A stretch of 64,000 bases of DNA, from positions 372,001-436,000 of the forward strand of contig NZ_JBFNXJ010000001.1 of assembly GCF_040812015.1 (NCBI RefSeq), read 5' to 3'. Position 1 is the stretch's first letter. Each line of letters begins with the position of its first letter. The DNA is from Chitinivorax sp. PXF-14 (GTDB taxonomy: Bacteria > Pseudomonadota > Gammaproteobacteria > Burkholderiales > SCOH01). A model generated the notes under the pieces. It ran no database searches, was not told where the DNA came from, and saw only the letters and a program-made list of their open reading frames with translations. This document shows positions 27,494-42,318 of this stretch, one piece after another. A program made the translations under genes and the position numbers.

Positions 27494-27976
27494 ATGGCCG
27501 CTTCCCTGTATGACCTTTCCGCCCCGCGTATCGATGGCAAGCAAACCTCTCTGAGCGAGTTCAAGGACAAGGTGATGCTGATCGTCAATACGGCAAGCAA
27601 GTGCGGGTTCACGCCGCAATATGAAGGCCTGGAAAAGCTGTACGAACAGTACAAGGACCAGGGCCTGGTGGTGCTGGGTTTTCCGTGCAACCAGTTCGGC
27701 TCGCAAGAGCCCGGCAACGAGAGCGAGATTGCCGAGTTCTGCCAGCTCAACTATGGCGTGTCGTTTCCGATGTTCGCCAAGATCGACGTGAACGGCGACG
27801 ATACGCACCCGATTTACAAACACTTGAAGGGCGAGGCAAAGGGTATCCTTGGGACCGAAGGTATCAAGTGGAACTTCACCAAATTCCTCGTCGATCGCCG
27901 CGGCCAGGTGGTGGACCGCTACGCGCCGACCACCAAGCCCGAAGAGCTTGCGAAAGAGGTTGAGAAGCTGCTGTGA
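27494..27976 (+). CDS. Glutathione peroxidase-family thiol peroxidase
   Basis: A 160-residue cytoplasmic peroxidase of the Gpx family (BtuE-like), reducing organic and hydrogen peroxides with thioredoxin or glutathione. The peroxidatic Cys37 is in [13 protein letters not shown]. The family's [12 protein letters not shown] motif supplies the active-site Gln67, and KWNFTKFL contains the conserved Trp and Asn. It uses Cys, not selenocysteine. Cys65 and Cys83 are candidates for a resolving cysteine. AAGGAG lies upstream of the ATG. The next gene, a MarR/OhrR regulator, overlaps by four bases, so peroxide-controlled co-expression is likely. Confidence 0.94.
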   Translation: MAASLYDLSAPRIDGKQTSLSEFKDKVMLIVNTASKCGFTPQYEGLEKLYEQYKDQGLVVLGFPCNQFGSQEPGNESEIAEFCQLNYGVSFPMFAKIDVNGDDTHPIYKHLKGEAKGILGTEGIKWNFTKFLVDRRGQVVDRYAPTTKPEELAKEVEKLL

Positions 27977-28455
27977 GCGAATGCCAAAAACCAGCGCCGA
28001 GCGGGCTGGATGGCAGTGACGGCCTGCTGCTGGACCAGCAGCTATGCTTTGCCCTGTACGCCGCGTCACGTGCAGTGGTGCAGTCCTACCAGCCGTACCT
28101 CGAGCCGCTGCAACTGACCTACCCGCAGTACCTGGTGATGCTGGTGCTGTGGGAAGGCGACGGGGTGACGGTCAAGGCGATCGGCGAGCGCCTGTTCCTC
28201 GATTCGGGGACGTTGACGCCGCTGCTCAAGCGCCTTGAAGCGAGCGGTTTCGTTAGCCGCACCCGTAGCGGGCTGGACGAGCGCCAGGTGCTGATCCATC
28301 TGACCACCACAGGCAAGGCGTTGCGCGAGCAGGCCGTCGCCATGCGAGGGCAGATGCAATGTGATTTCGAGGCCCAACTCGGCGAGGCCGCCGGGATGAG
28401 GGAGCAGCTGCAGAAATTGCTGGGGCAGCTGCGAAATCTGAAGGCCGGTGTTTAG
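27973..28455 (+). CDS. ohrR: OhrR-like MarR-family peroxide sensor/repressor
   Basis: A 160-residue MarR-family winged-helix repressor. Residues [16 protein letters not shown] place Cys25 exactly where OhrR has its peroxide-sensing cysteine. [67 protein letters not shown] is the typical OhrR DNA-binding domain and wing. The start is GTG, overlapping the gpx stop (GTGA). OhrR usually neighbours ohr, an OsmC-like peroxidase; here the partner is a Gpx instead. Its target is probably the 24-bp palindrome before gpx. Confidence 0.9.
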   Translation: MSECQKPAPSGLDGSDGLLLDQQLCFALYAASRAVVQSYQPYLEPLQLTYPQYLVMLVLWEGDGVTVKAIGERLFLDSGTLTPLLKRLEASGFVSRTRSGLDERQVLIHLTTTGKALREQAVAMRGQMQCDFEAQLGEAAGMREQLQKLLGQLRNLKAGV

Positions 28456-28509
28456 ATTTGAAATTTGCCGTTTGTTAAGGTAAAATTGCTGGAAATTCAA
28501 CGCATACCG

Positions 28510-28540
28510 ACGGGATAGGCCCTTTGCCTATCCCGTTTTG
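28510..28540 (+). terminator. Terminator of gpx-ohrR / possible carA attenuator
   Basis: ACGGGATAGGC pairs perfectly with GCCTATCCCGT around a 5-base loop, followed by TTTGTT. It lies 54 bases after ohrR and 120 bases before the carA start. It can end the ohrR transcript or act as a leader attenuator for carAB. Confidence 0.75.
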
Positions 28541-28656
28541 TTACGCCCATCTTACGGAGGGGTCTGGCGTTGGCATCCCGGCTGGTCGAGGTTGATCCGG
28601 TGTCCGCGGTTGCGAAGCCTGTTCCCGATGTAATGCACATTCTTCAGGAGCCGCTG

Positions 28657-29790
28657 GTGTCTCAATTCAAGTCTGCACTGCTCGCGCTAGCCGACGGCAC
28701 ATTGTTCCACGGGATTTCCATTGGTAGCGATGGCCACACGATCGGTGAAGTGGTCTTCAACACGGCGATGACCGGCTACCAGGAAATCCTGACCGATCCA
28801 TCCTACTACAAGCAACTGGTCACGCTGACCTACCCGCACATCGGGAACGTCGGCGTCAACCCGGAAGACGCCGAGTCGCGCCAGGTGTTCGCCTCCGGCC
28901 TGATCATTCGCGATTTGCCGATGCTGCACTCCAACTGGCGTAGCGAGCAGTCGCTGTCGGATTATCTGAAGGCGAATAACGTCGTCGCGATCGCCGATAT
29001 CGATACCCGCAAGCTGACCCGCATCCTGCGTGAAAAGGGTGCCCAGCCTGGTTGTATCATCACCGGCGACAATATCGATGCGGCCAAGGCCGTCGAGTTG
29101 GCCAAGAGCTTCGGCTCGATGGCGGGCCTCGATCTGGCTAAGGTGGTGTCGTGCAGCGAGCCCTACGACTGGCACACCAAGGAGTGGAAACTCGGCGAAG
29201 GATACACCGAGCAGACCGCACCGAAATACAACGTCGTCGCCTTCGATTATGGCGTCAAGCACAACATCCTGCGCATGCTGGCCGAGCGCGGCTGCAAGCT
29301 GACCGTGCTGCCGGCTACCGCAACGGTGGAGCAGGCGCTGGCGCTGAATCCGGACGGGGTCTTCCTGTCCAACGGCCCGGGCGACCCGGAGCCTTGCGAT
29401 TACGCGATCAAGGCGATTCAGACGCTGCTCGACAAGAACATCCCGATCTTCGGTATCTGTCTTGGCCACCAGCTGCTCGGCCTGGCCAGCGGCGGCAAGA
29501 CCAGCAAGATGAAGTTTGGCCACCATGGCGCCAACCATCCGGTGCAGGATCTCGACACCAAGCAGGTCATGATCACCAGCCAGAACCACGGTTTCCAGGT
29601 CGACGAAGCCAGCCTGCCAGCCAATGTGCGCATCACGCATCGCTCGCTGTTCGATGGCACGGTGCAAGGCATCGCGCTCACCGACAAGCCGGCCTACAGC
29701 TTCCAGGGACACCCGGAAGCGAGCCCCGGCCCGCACGACGTGGCCTACCTGTTCGATAAATTCATCAAGCTGATGGCTGAACGCAAGTAA
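28657..29790 (+). CDS. carA: Carbamoyl-phosphate synthase small subunit
   Basis: The glutaminase subunit, hydrolysing glutamine and channelling ammonia to CarB for arginine and pyrimidine synthesis. The N-terminal CPSase domain ([15 protein letters not shown] to residue ~150) precedes the class I amidotransferase domain with Cys268 in [13 protein letters not shown] and the downstream His/Glu in [13 protein letters not shown] start at GTG 28657 (377 residues) because CAGGAG lies seven bases upstream and the N-terminus then matches the family. The longer frame from TTG 28570 adds 29 residues with no conservation. carB follows after 12 bases. Confidence 0.96.
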   Translation: MSQFKSALLALADGTLFHGISIGSDGHTIGEVVFNTAMTGYQEILTDPSYYKQLVTLTYPHIGNVGVNPEDAESRQVFASGLIIRDLPMLHSNWRSEQSLSDYLKANNVVAIADIDTRKLTRILREKGAQPGCIITGDNIDAAKAVELAKSFGSMAGLDLAKVVSCSEPYDWHTKEWKLGEGYTEQTAPKYNVVAFDYGVKHNILRMLAERGCKLTVLPATATVEQALALNPDGVFLSNGPGDPEPCDYAIKAIQTLLDKNIPIFGICLGHQLLGLASGGKTSKMKFGHHGANHPVQDLDTKQVMITSQNHGFQVDEASLPANVRITHRSLFDGTVQGIALTDKPAYSFQGHPEASPGPHDVAYLFDKFIKLMAERK

Positions 29791-29802
29791 CGAGGACTCA
29801 CA

Positions 29803-33018
<3,216 letters not shown>

Positions 33019-33039
33019 ACTATTGTCATCAATGTGCAG

Positions 33040-33074
33040 GGCCGCCGTTTTGGATGACGGCGGCCTGTTCTTTT
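33040..33074 (+). terminator. Terminator between carB and greA
   Basis: GGCCGCCGT pairs with ACGGCGGCC around an 8-base loop, followed by TGTTCTTTT. It ends 20 bases before the greA start, so greA expression may depend on readthrough or on a promoter inside carB. Confidence 0.75.
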
Positions 33075-33093
33075 GCTATTGGAGTGAATACGA

Positions 33094-33570
33094 ATGAACA
33101 AGATCCCGCTGACCGTGAGAGGCGCGGAGCTTTTGAAGGAAGAGCTGCATCGCCTGAAAACCATCGAGCGTCCAAACGTGATTGCAGCGATCGCCGAAGC
33201 GCGCTCGCACGGCGACCTGTCGGAAAATGCCGAGTACGACGCGGCCAAGGAGCGTCAGGGCTTTATCGAGGGGCGCATTGCCGAGGTGGAGGGCAAGGTT
33301 TCCAACGCCCAGATCATCGATCCTACCCTGATCGACGCTGATGGCCGCATCGTATTTGGTGCAACCGTTGACCTCGAAGACCTCGAGAGCAGCGATCAGG
33401 TGACTTACCAGATCGTCGGCGACGATGAGGCTGACATCAAGCAGGGGAAAATCTCGATCAGCTCTCCGATCGCGCGTGCCCTGATCGGCAAATATGCGGG
33501 TGATGTCGCCGAAGTGTTGGCGCCAGGCGGAATTCGCGAATACGAAGTGCTGGACGTCAAATACATTTAA
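33094..33570 (+). CDS. greA: Transcription elongation factor GreA
   Basis: Rescues backtracked RNA polymerase by stimulating transcript cleavage. The N-terminal coiled coil ([63 protein letters not shown]) carries the acidic tip residues Asp and Glu in the [15 protein letters not shown] loop. The C-terminal FKBP-like domain follows from about residue 80. At 158 residues it is full length. TTGGAG lies before the ATG. The DUF4149 gene follows after 24 bases and may be in the same transcript. carB-greA is a common betaproteobacterial neighbourhood. Confidence 0.97.
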   Translation: MNKIPLTVRGAELLKEELHRLKTIERPNVIAAIAEARSHGDLSENAEYDAAKERQGFIEGRIAEVEGKVSNAQIIDPTLIDADGRIVFGATVDLEDLESSDQVTYQIVGDDEADIKQGKISISSPIARALIGKYAGDVAEVLAPGGIREYEVLDVKYI

Positions 33571-33594
33571 CGTGCGGATTTGGGCGACATATAG

Positions 33595-34032
33595 ATGAGT
33601 TTTCCTGACGCATTGCGCAATATCACCCTGACCTTATGGGTGGGCGGGCTCTGGATTGTTGGCGCCATGGTGGCACCGATGCTGTTTCATGTATTGCCCA
33701 ACCCACTTGCCGGCACCGTCGCCGGCCATTTGTTCGTCGCCATGGCGTGGATTGGCATCGTCTGTGGTTTGTATCTGCTGTTTCACGCCTTGTTCACGAC
33801 TGGTTTTGGCGGCATGAAGCAGGGCGGCTTCTGGATCGTCATCCTGATGTTGCTGCTGACGGCCTTGAATCACTTTGCCATCCATCCGTGGATCACGCAG
33901 TTGAAGCAACAGGCCGGCAACGTCGCCGAGGGCCTGTTTGGCGGCGGTTTTGCTACGGCCCATGCAATTTCTAGTCTGATCTATTTTGGTGAGTGCTTGC
34001 TGGGTCTGGCCCTTGTCACTAAGCCAAATTGA
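33595..34032 (+). CDS. DUF4149 membrane protein
   Basis: A 145-residue integral membrane protein with about four hydrophobic segments (residues ~9-30, 43-69, 78-94 and 118-140). TLTLWVGGLWIVGAMVAPMLF at the N-terminus and the late ECLLGLALV are typical of DUF4149. Its function is unknown. It follows greA by 24 bases and ends at a bidirectional terminator shared with the convergent yhbY. The greA-DUF4149-yhbY-rlmE-ftsH order is familiar in Betaproteobacteria. Confidence 0.8.
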   Translation: MSFPDALRNITLTLWVGGLWIVGAMVAPMLFHVLPNPLAGTVAGHLFVAMAWIGIVCGLYLLFHALFTTGFGGMKQGGFWIVILMLLLTALNHFAIHPWITQLKQQAGNVAEGLFGGGFATAHAISSLIYFGECLLGLALVTKPN

Positions 34033-34035
34033 TCA

Positions 34036-34068
34036 ATGAAAAAGGGCAGCCTCTGTGCTGCCCTTTGA
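34036..34068. terminator. Bidirectional terminator between DUF4149 gene and yhbY
   Basis: AAAGGGCAGC pairs with GCTGCCCTTT around a 6-base loop (34041-34066). On the minus strand the tail is TTTTTCATT, which serves yhbY well; on the plus strand the tail is TTTGATT. Confidence 0.75.
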
Positions 34069-34088
34069 TTGCCTTTGCCAGCTGGAAA

Positions 34089-34511
34089 TCAGCGCTTGCT
34101 GCTGATCCGGCGTTTGGTGTTGCCACCGGGGCGACCGGTCACGATGGGTTTGGCGGCTTTTTTCTTGGTGGGGTTTTCCACCTTGGCCGGAACCGGTTTG
34201 GCTGGTTTGATCTTGCCGTCGGGCAATTCGATTTTCGGTTCGTTGCCGGGGCGATACACTACCAGCAGTTTGCCGATGTGCTGAACCGGAGCGCAGTCGA
34301 GGTCGCTGCAAATTTGCTGCATCAAGGCTTCGCGTGCATCCCGGTCGTCGCCAAGCACGCGTACCTTGACCAGCTCATGGGCGTCCAGGCTGCGTGCCAG
34401 CTCGCGAATAACCGCTTCGGTGAGACCGTTGTTGCCGATCATCACCGTCGGGTTCAGGTGGTGAGCTTCGGCGCGCAGAAAACGGCGCTGGATCGGCGTC
34501 AATTCGATCAT
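34089..34511 (-). CDS. yhbY: YhbY-type CRM-domain RNA-binding protein
   Basis: A 140-residue protein whose first ~97 residues are a CRM (CRS1-YhbY) domain: ELTPIQRRFLRAEAHHLNPTVMIGNNGLTEAVIRELARSLDAHELVKVRVLG with the GxxG loop GNNG, then LVVYR. E. coli YhbY associates with pre-50S particles. The remaining ~43 residues are a Lys/Pro/Arg-rich tail (KPVPAKVENPTKKKAAKP), absent from E. coli, that could add RNA contacts. ATG 34511 has GAGGG about six bases upstream; an earlier in-frame ATG at 34592 would run into rlmE. It diverges from rlmE with 34 bases between start codons. Confidence 0.9.
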   Translation of the reverse strand: MIELTPIQRRFLRAEAHHLNPTVMIGNNGLTEAVIRELARSLDAHELVKVRVLGDDRDAREALMQQICSDLDCAPVQHIGKLLVVYRPGNEPKIELPDGKIKPAKPVPAKVENPTKKKAAKPIVTGRPGGNTKRRISSKR

Positions 34512-34545
34512 TGTTAACCCTCTGAAAAACCACGTATTGTAACTC

Positions 34546-35211
34546 ATGAAGCCAAGCAGAACCAGTAAGGCGTGGATGCGCGAACACCTCAACGATCCTT
34601 ATGTGCAAATGGCGCAGAAGGATGGCTACCGCTCACGTGCAGCATATAAGTTGCTGGAAATTGCCGACAAAGACCATCTGATCAAGCCGGGCATGGTTGT
34701 GGTCGACCTTGGCGCGGCGCCTGGAAGCTGGTCGCAGATCGCCGCGCAGAAGGTGGGCAAGCATGGCCACGTGTTCGCGCTCGACATCCTGCCGATGGAT
34801 CCACTGGCGGGCGTGACCTTCCTGCAGGGGGATTTCCGCGAGGAGTCCGTGCTGCGCGAGTTCGAGTCCCTGCTTCAAGGGCGCCAGGTCGATCTTGTAA
34901 TCTCGGACATCGCCCCCAATATGGCTGGTAATGCCATGATGGATATGCCCCGCAGCCTGCATCTGATCGAGCTTGCGCTCGATTTTGCCCAGCATCACCT
35001 GAAACCCGGCGGCAATTACTTGGTCAAAGCGTTCCAAGGTAGTGGTTACCCCGAGTATCTGGCTTTGCTGAAGGGCACGTTCAAGCAGGTGTTGACACGC
35101 AAACCGAAGGCCTCGCGTGACCGCAGCAACGAAATTTACCTGCTGGGGAAGGATAAACTTGCCCAATTTGACGCGGTTTTCGAGGGCGGTGAGGCCCCCG
35201 ACGATTACTGA
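34546..35211 (+). CDS. rlmE: 23S rRNA (uridine-2'-O-)-methyltransferase RlmE (FtsJ/RrmJ)
   Basis: Methylates the 2'-O of U2552 in the A-loop of 23S rRNA at a late step of 50S assembly. The K-D-K-E catalytic tetrad is complete: Lys35, Asp121, Lys161, Glu196, each three residues before the E. coli position. The SAM motif [21 protein letters not shown] lies at residues 51-71. At 221 residues it is full length. It is divergent from yhbY and followed by ftsH after 68 bases, the conserved heat-shock pair rlmE-ftsH. I did not find a convincing sigma-32 promoter. Confidence 0.97.
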   Translation: MKPSRTSKAWMREHLNDPYVQMAQKDGYRSRAAYKLLEIADKDHLIKPGMVVVDLGAAPGSWSQIAAQKVGKHGHVFALDILPMDPLAGVTFLQGDFREESVLREFESLLQGRQVDLVISDIAPNMAGNAMMDMPRSLHLIELALDFAQHHLKPGGNYLVKAFQGSGYPEYLALLKGTFKQVLTRKPKASRDRSNEIYLLGKDKLAQFDAVFEGGEAPDDY

Positions 35212-35279
35212 CAGCCCTGAGCAGAGGGTTTAGAATCAAAGCAGATTTGTGCCTCGCACACGCAATGTAAGGAGTGAAC

Positions 35280-37181
<1,902 letters not shown>

Positions 37182-37194
37182 GCGCCACCTGCCA

Positions 37195-37228
37195 AAGAAA
37201 CCGACCTCAAGGTCGGTTTCTTTCTCTG
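37195..37228 (+). terminator. Rho-independent terminator of ftsH
   Basis: AAAGAAACCGACCT pairs with AGGTCGGTTTCTTT around two bases and is followed by CT-rich sequence, 13 bases after the stop. Confidence 0.8.
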
Positions 37229-37248
37229 CGCGGCGTTCATCCTTTCAC

Positions 37249-38100
37249 ATGCTTGCTTCGTGTATGTCCCAACTCCCTGTCTCCTTGCAACTTGGCCGCT
37301 ATCTTTTTGCCTTGAAACGCCCGCTGATCATGGGGATTGTCAACGTCACGCCAGATTCGTTCTCCGATGGCGGGCGCTACAACGATGCCGATCAGGCATT
37401 GGCACATGCGGAGTGCCTGATTGCCGAAGGTGCCGATATGCTGGATGTTGGCGGGGAGTCGACACGACCCAATGCACCGACCGTCAGCGTGCAAGAGGAG
37501 ATCGACCGTGTCGCACCTGTGCTGGAGCGGTTGATCCCTCTCGGGCTGCCCGTGTCCATCGATACGCGCAAGACGTCCGTGATGGCCGAGGCCATCCGAC
37601 TCGGCGTGGATATGGTGAACGATATCGGCGCGCTGGAGGCGGAGGGAGCTCTGGCAGTAGTGGCGGCCTCCGAGGTCGCCGTGTGCCTCATGCACAAACA
37701 GGGCAATCCTGATTCCATGCAGGAAGAACCCAGGTATGTAGACGTGGTGCAGGAGGTGGGTGCTTATCTGAATGCTAGAATGGCAACTGCGGAGGCGGCA
37801 GGTATTGCCTTGAACCGCATCGTTGTGGACCCAGGCTTCGGTTTTGGAAAAAGTGTGGCTCACAACATAGACTTACTCAAACACTTGTCGGTGTTTGCGC
37901 AACTTGGCTCCCCGCTGCTGGTGGGACTGTCCCGCAAGTCGATGCTCGGCGCATTGACCGGCGCGCCGGTCGGAGAGCGTGTGCATGCCAGCGTTGCGGC
38001 AACTTTACTGGCCGTGCAGCGTGGCGCAAAGATCGTTCGGGTGCATGATGTGAAAGCCACGCGTGATGCGTTGACAATTTTGAATGCGATTGAAGAATGA
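37249..38100 (+). CDS. folP: Dihydropteroate synthase
   Basis: Joins p-aminobenzoate to dihydropterin pyrophosphate in folate synthesis; the sulfonamide target. Signature 1, [19 protein letters not shown], is near residues 26-44. Signature 2, [16 protein letters not shown], lies near 61-76. [34 protein letters not shown] and VGLSRKSM follow, and RVHDV closes the protein. At 283 residues it is full length. ATG 37249 or ATG 37264 (278 residues) may be used; neither has a clear ribosome binding site. Its stop overlaps the glmM start (ATGA), giving the conserved folP-glmM operon after ftsH. Confidence 0.96.
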   Translation: MLASCMSQLPVSLQLGRYLFALKRPLIMGIVNVTPDSFSDGGRYNDADQALAHAECLIAEGADMLDVGGESTRPNAPTVSVQEEIDRVAPVLERLIPLGLPVSIDTRKTSVMAEAIRLGVDMVNDIGALEAEGALAVVAASEVAVCLMHKQGNPDSMQEEPRYVDVVQEVGAYLNARMATAEAAGIALNRIVVDPGFGFGKSVAHNIDLLKHLSVFAQLGSPLLVGLSRKSMLGALTGAPVGERVHASVAATLLAVQRGAKIVRVHDVKATRDALTILNAIEE

Positions 38101-39464
38101 CGAGAAAATACTTCGGTACCGATGGCGTGCGTGGACGAGTAGGTGAGGAGCCTATTACCCCAGATTTCGTGATGAGGCTTGGCTATGCAGCTGGCCGTGT
38201 CCTTGCCACGGCGGATCGTCGATTGCGCCCGGAGCAGCGCCCGACGGTACTCATCGGCAAGGATACGCGTATCTCCGGCTATATGCTGGAATCCGCGCTC
38301 GAAGCGGGTTTCTCGGCCGCCGGCGTTGATGTGGTCCTGATCGGCCCGATGCCGACCCCCGGTATCGCCTATCTGACGCGGGCCTTGCGCTTGCAGGCTG
38401 GGGTGGTCATCAGCGCATCGCACAATCCCTATGAAGATAATGGGATCAAATTCTTTGCTGCCGGCGGCGTCAAATTGCCGGATAAGGTCGAGCGTGCGAT
38501 CGAAGCGGCACTCGACGAGCCCATGATCTGCGTGCCATCCGATCAACTCGGACGGGCGCGCCGTATGGAGGATGCCGCTGGGCGCTATATCGAATTCTGC
38601 AAGAGTACTTTCCCGGCTGACCTGGATCTACGTGGCCTCAAGCTGGTTGTGGATTGTGCGCATGGCGCGAGTTATGTGATCGCTCCTCATGTGTTCCACG
38701 AGCTTGGTGCCGATGTGGTCGTGATCGGCAATCAGCCCGACGGCACCAATATCAACGATGGCGTCGGCGCGACCAGCACATCGGCGTTGCAGCAGGCCGT
38801 TGTCGAGCACCAGGCCCACCTGGGGATTGCCCTGGACGGCGATGGTGACCGTCTGATCATGGTCGACGGTGACGGCACCTCCTATGATGGTGACAAGCTG
38901 TTGTACCTGATTGCCAAGCACCGGCAGCGCCTTGGCTTGCTGGATGGCGGGGTAGTTGGCACGGTGATGACGAATCTCGGTGTGGAGCATGCTTTTTCCC
39001 GGCTCAATATCCCGTTTTCGCGGGCAGCGGTTGGTGACCGCTACGTACTCGAAATGTTGCGGGAGAGAGGGTGGCTGCTCGGTGGTGAGAGCTCGGGACA
39101 TTTGATTTGCCTCGACAAGCATACGACCGGCGATGGCATCGTCTCAGCGCTCCAGGTGTTGCACTCGCTGCGAGCCCATCGTAGCGTCATTTCCCTCGGG
39201 GAGGCGACCAAGGAGCTAACGCTATACCCGCAAGTACTGATCAATGTGCGCGTGCCAAAGGGCTTCGATCATCGCGGCTCGCTGCCCGTGCAGGCGGCAT
39301 TGGTCGAGGCCGAGTGCGAGTTGAAGGATTCTGGACGTGTGGTGTTGCGTGCTTCCGGCACCGAGCCGGTCATTCGGGTCATGCTGGAGGGCAAGAGCGC
39401 CGATAAGATTAAGCGCTGGGCCGAGCGTATCGCAGATGTCGTGGAAAAGGCTGCCGGTGTCTGA
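38097..39464 (+). CDS. glmM: Phosphoglucosamine mutase
   Basis: Interconverts glucosamine-6-phosphate and glucosamine-1-phosphate for UDP-GlcNAc and so for peptidoglycan and LPS. The start [22 protein letters not shown] is diagnostic. The catalytic phosphoserine is Ser108 in [17 protein letters not shown], and the metal loop [16 protein letters not shown] lies near residues 244-259. The sugar-binding loop GGESSGH (about 333) and phosphate loop [12 protein letters not shown] (about 418) are intact. At 455 residues it is full length. It is coupled to folP by ATGA and ends at a bidirectional terminator facing pstB. Confidence 0.98.
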   Translation: MTRKYFGTDGVRGRVGEEPITPDFVMRLGYAAGRVLATADRRLRPEQRPTVLIGKDTRISGYMLESALEAGFSAAGVDVVLIGPMPTPGIAYLTRALRLQAGVVISASHNPYEDNGIKFFAAGGVKLPDKVERAIEAALDEPMICVPSDQLGRARRMEDAAGRYIEFCKSTFPADLDLRGLKLVVDCAHGASYVIAPHVFHELGADVVVIGNQPDGTNINDGVGATSTSALQQAVVEHQAHLGIALDGDGDRLIMVDGDGTSYDGDKLLYLIAKHRQRLGLLDGGVVGTVMTNLGVEHAFSRLNIPFSRAAVGDRYVLEMLRERGWLLGGESSGHLICLDKHTTGDGIVSALQVLHSLRAHRSVISLGEATKELTLYPQVLINVRVPKGFDHRGSLPVQAALVEAECELKDSGRVVLRASGTEPVIRVMLEGKSADKIKRWAERIADVVEKAAGV

Positions 39465-39481
39465 CTTGGTATACTGATGTG

Positions 39482-39508
39482 AAAAGGGCCGGTTAACCGG
39501 CCCTTTTT
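39482..39508. terminator. Bidirectional terminator between glmM and pstB
   Basis: AAAAGGGCCGG pairs with CCGGCCCTTTT around TTAA, with an extra T on the plus strand. The A/T-rich stem ends supply T-runs in both directions. Confidence 0.85.
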
Positions 39509-39532
39509 ATGTACAACAGGCAATAGCCATAA

Positions 39533-40306
39533 TTAGCCGAACTTGCCTGTGATGTAGTCTTCCGTGGCTTTTTTCTTCGGTGTCGTGAAGATCGCGTCGG
39601 TCTCGCCAAATTCGATCAGCTCGCCCAGGTACATGTAGGCGGTGTAATCCGAAACGCGCGCTGCCTGCTGCATATTGTGCGTGACGATGACAATCGTGTA
39701 GTCGCTCTTGAGTTCGTGTATCAACTCTTCAATGTGTGCGGTCGAAATCGGGTCGAGTGCAGACGTTGGTTCGTCTAGCAGTAGCACTTCTGGCTTCACC
39801 GCTATGGCACGCGCAATGCACAGGCGCTGTTGTTGCCCACCGGACAGGCCGTTGCCACTTTGTCTCAGCTTGTTCTTCGCTTCTTCCCACAGCGCGGCCT
39901 TGCGCAGTGCCCATTCCACGCGGTCGTCCATATCGTTTTTGCTGAGCTTCTCGTACAGCTTCACGCCAAAGGCGATGTTGTCGTAGATCGACATCGGGAA
40001 CGGCGTTGGCTTCTGAAACACCATGCCGATACGGGCGCGCAACAGATTCAGATCGACACCCTTGTCCAGGATGTTTTGCCCGTGGAGGGAGATTTCGCCT
40101 TCGGCGCGCAGTTTCGGATACAGCTCATACATTCGGTTCAAGGTGCGGAGCAGCGTGGATTTGCCGCAACCGGAAGGCCCGATGAAAGCCGTCACCTTGG
40201 CTTCCGGTATTTCCATATTGATGTTTTTGAGGGCATGGAAATTGCCGTAGTAGAAATTCAGGTTACGGATCGACAGCTTGCTGCCGCTTTGAGTTTGCTG
40301 AGTCAT
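39533..40306 (-). CDS. pstB: Phosphate ABC transporter ATP-binding protein
   Basis: ATPase of the high-affinity phosphate importer PstSCAB. In its 257 residues, Walker [10 protein letters not shown] is at 43-51, Q-loop [15 protein letters not shown] follows, ABC signature LSGGQQQRL lies near 154 and Walker [13 protein letters not shown] near 174. [20 protein letters not shown] is the typical PstB start. I use ATG 40306; an in-frame ATG at 40324 is possible. It is the last gene of the operon: the pstS-C-A-B run stops here without phoU, which commonly follows. Confidence 0.96.
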   Translation of the reverse strand: MTQQTQSGSKLSIRNLNFYYGNFHALKNINMEIPEAKVTAFIGPSGCGKSTLLRTLNRMYELYPKLRAEGEISLHGQNILDKGVDLNLLRARIGMVFQKPTPFPMSIYDNIAFGVKLYEKLSKNDMDDRVEWALRKAALWEEAKNKLRQSGNGLSGGQQQRLCIARAIAVKPEVLLLDEPTSALDPISTAHIEELIHELKSDYTIVIVTHNMQQAARVSDYTAYMYLGELIEFGETDAIFTTPKKKATEDYITGKFG

Positions 40307-40333
40307 TTCAAATTCTCTGCGCATGATGGGCGA

Positions 40334-41176
40334 TCAATTCGTTTGTTGGCGGAAGAGCGAGCGAGCGATGATGTTGAGCGTCAATACGCTGACGGTGATC
40401 AGCAGTGCACCGCCCCAGGCCAGGGACTGCCAGTCTTCGTATGGGCTCATGGCGAACTGGAAGATGACGACAGGGAGGTTGGCCATGGGCGCGTTCATAT
40501 TGGCGTTCCAGAACTGGTTATTCAGCGCGGTGAACAGCAACGGTGCCGTTTCGCCACTGATACGGGCCACGGCCAGCAGTATCCCGGTCAAAATGCCTGC
40601 TCGAGAGGCGCGCAGCGTAACAAAGGTGATGACCTTCCAGCGGGGGGTTCCAAGTGCCGCCGCAGCTTCACGCAGGCTGTTGGGCACCAGTCGCAACATG
40701 TTTTCGGTGGTGCGCACTACGACCGGTACCACGATCAGGCTCAATGCGATGGCGCCGGCCCAGCCCGAAAAGTGGCCAATCTGTGCAACGTAGATCTCGT
40801 ACACAAAGAGACCGATCACGATCGACGGTGCAGACAACAAAATGTCGTTGATGAAGCGGGTTACCGGCGCCAGCCAGCCACGTTCGCCGAACTCCGCGAG
40901 ATAGGTGCCGGCGAGAATGCCGATCGGTGTGCCAATCGCCGTGCCAACGACCGCCATCATCAGGCTGCCGGCGATCGCATTCAGCAATCCACCCGATGAG
41001 CCCGGTGGCGGGGTCATCTGCGTGAACAGGGCGGAAGACAGGGCGCTGAAGCCGTGCTGGAACAGGGTTGCCAGGATCCAGACGAGCCAGAACAGGCCAA
41101 ACGCCATGGTACAGATCGACATGATCAGGTTGAAATAATTGACCAGCTTGCGTCTGCGGTAAATTGATTGATTCAT
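40334..41176 (-). CDS. pstA: Phosphate ABC transporter permease PstA
   Basis: Inner-membrane permease subunit, 280 residues with about six membrane helices. The binding-protein-dependent transport motif that contacts PstB is in [50 protein letters not shown], near residues 180-230. The conserved GLFVYEIYV and [11 protein letters not shown] segments fit PstA. It starts 11 bases after pstC and ends 27 bases before pstB. The Arg-Lys-rich N-terminus ([10 protein letters not shown]) is cytoplasmic by the positive-inside rule. Confidence 0.95.
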   Translation of the reverse strand: MNQSIYRRRKLVNYFNLIMSICTMAFGLFWLVWILATLFQHGFSALSSALFTQMTPPPGSSGGLLNAIAGSLMMAVVGTAIGTPIGILAGTYLAEFGERGWLAPVTRFINDILLSAPSIVIGLFVYEIYVAQIGHFSGWAGAIALSLIVVPVVVRTTENMLRLVPNSLREAAAALGTPRWKVITFVTLRASRAGILTGILLAVARISGETAPLLFTALNNQFWNANMNAPMANLPVVIFQFAMSPYEDWQSLAWGGALLITVSVLTLNIIARSLFRQQTN

Positions 41177-41187
41177 GGTGCCGCTCC

Positions 41188-42189
41188 TTACGACGACTGG
41201 CCTTCACCCTTCTTGAGCTGCAGCAGAAGCAGCTTGGAGAAGGACAATACGATGAAGGTGATGATGAACAGGATGAGCCCCAGCTCGATCAATGCCGAGG
41301 TGTATAGATCGCCCACTGCCTCGGTAAATTCGTTGGCAAGCGCCGAGGCAATGCTGTTGCCGGGCATGAACAGCGATGTGCTGAAGTCGTGTGCGTTACC
41401 GATCACAAAGGTGACGGCCATCGTCTCTCCCAACGCTCGACCGAGGCCGAGCATAATGCCGCCGATGGCACCCGTCTTGGTGTAGGGCAGCACGACGTTG
41501 CGCACGACTTCCCAGGTCGTGGCGCCGAGGCCGTAGGCCGATTCCTTGAGCATGGGCGGCACAATCTCAAATACGTCGCGCATCACCGAGGTGATGAACG
41601 GAATGACCATGATCGCCAGGATCAGCCCTGCCGTGAACATGCCAATCCCCATGGGCGGGCCGCTAAAAAACTGGCCGATTACCGGAAGGGGGCCAATATG
41701 CGCGTTCACCCAAGGCTGGATGTTCTGCGAAAAAAACGGCGCAAACACAAAAAGCCCCCACATGCCATAAATGATCGAGGGGATGCCGGCGAGCAGTTCG
41801 ACGGCAATGCCGAGTGGCCGCTTCAGCCAGGCTGGTGATAGCTCGGTCAGAAAGACCGCAATGCCAAAACTGACTGGAATGCCAATCAGCAGGGCGATTG
41901 CCGATGTAACGAGTGTGCCGTAAATCGGAATCAACGAGCCAAATTGCTGGGAGACAGGGTCCCACTCCGCGGAGGTCAGGAATTTGAAGCCGAACGCCTT
42001 GATCGCAGGCATGGCGCCGTAACAGAGCGACACGATGATGCCAGCCAGCACCGCCAACACCAAAAATGCGAAGAAGCGGGTGATATGGCGGAACAGCTCG
42101 TCGTAAAACTGCCCTTGCGATCTGGGTGTGGTGCTAACGGTTTGGCGCGAGGAGGAGGGCGTCAACGCGGCAGTGGGGTCGTGCATCAT
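41188..42189 (-). CDS. pstC: Phosphate ABC transporter permease PstC
   Basis: Second permease subunit, 333 residues with about six membrane helices. [46 protein letters not shown] is the PstC N-terminus, preceded by ~30 polar, unconserved residues. The EAA-type loop is [52 protein letters not shown], near residues 216-266. Starts at consecutive ATGs 42189 and 42186 are possible. A GC-rich hairpin separates it from pstS, which would allow more PstS than permease. Confidence 0.95.
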   Translation of the reverse strand: MMHDPTAALTPSSSRQTVSTTPRSQGQFYDELFRHITRFFAFLVLAVLAGIIVSLCYGAMPAIKAFGFKFLTSAEWDPVSQQFGSLIPIYGTLVTSAIALLIGIPVSFGIAVFLTELSPAWLKRPLGIAVELLAGIPSIIYGMWGLFVFAPFFSQNIQPWVNAHIGPLPVIGQFFSGPPMGIGMFTAGLILAIMVIPFITSVMRDVFEIVPPMLKESAYGLGATTWEVVRNVVLPYTKTGAIGGIMLGLGRALGETMAVTFVIGNAHDFSTSLFMPGNSIASALANEFTEAVGDLYTSALIELGLILFIITFIVLSFSKLLLLQLKKGEGQSS

Positions 42190-42219
42190 TTGGCCTCGTT
42201 TACCAAATTGCTGTAAGAC

Positions 42220-42248
42220 GACGGAAGGGGCCCGAGGCCCCTTTCGTC
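42220..42248 (-). other. Hairpin between pstS and pstC
   Basis: A 13-bp stem with one G-T pair (GACGGAAGGGGCC with GGCCCCTTTCGTC) and a 3-base loop lies 71 bases after the pstS stop. The tail on the minus strand is not T-rich, so partial attenuation or 3'-end protection of pstS mRNA is more likely than full termination. Confidence 0.55.
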
Positions 42249-42318
42249 ATGGATCGAGGAATGCGACAGGCCGATATATCCGCTTGCGGATTGACATACC
42301 TGTCGCATTGAACGGCGC

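Noticed and set aside
35212-35279. Sigma-32 heat-shock promoter before ftsH
   Set aside because: Expected for ftsH, but no sequence close to the sigma-32 consensus hexamers with proper spacing is present.
39830-40999. 389-codon plus-strand frame across pstB and pstA
   Set aside because: Runs antisense through two certain Pst genes and the gap between them; composition is that of a shadow frame.
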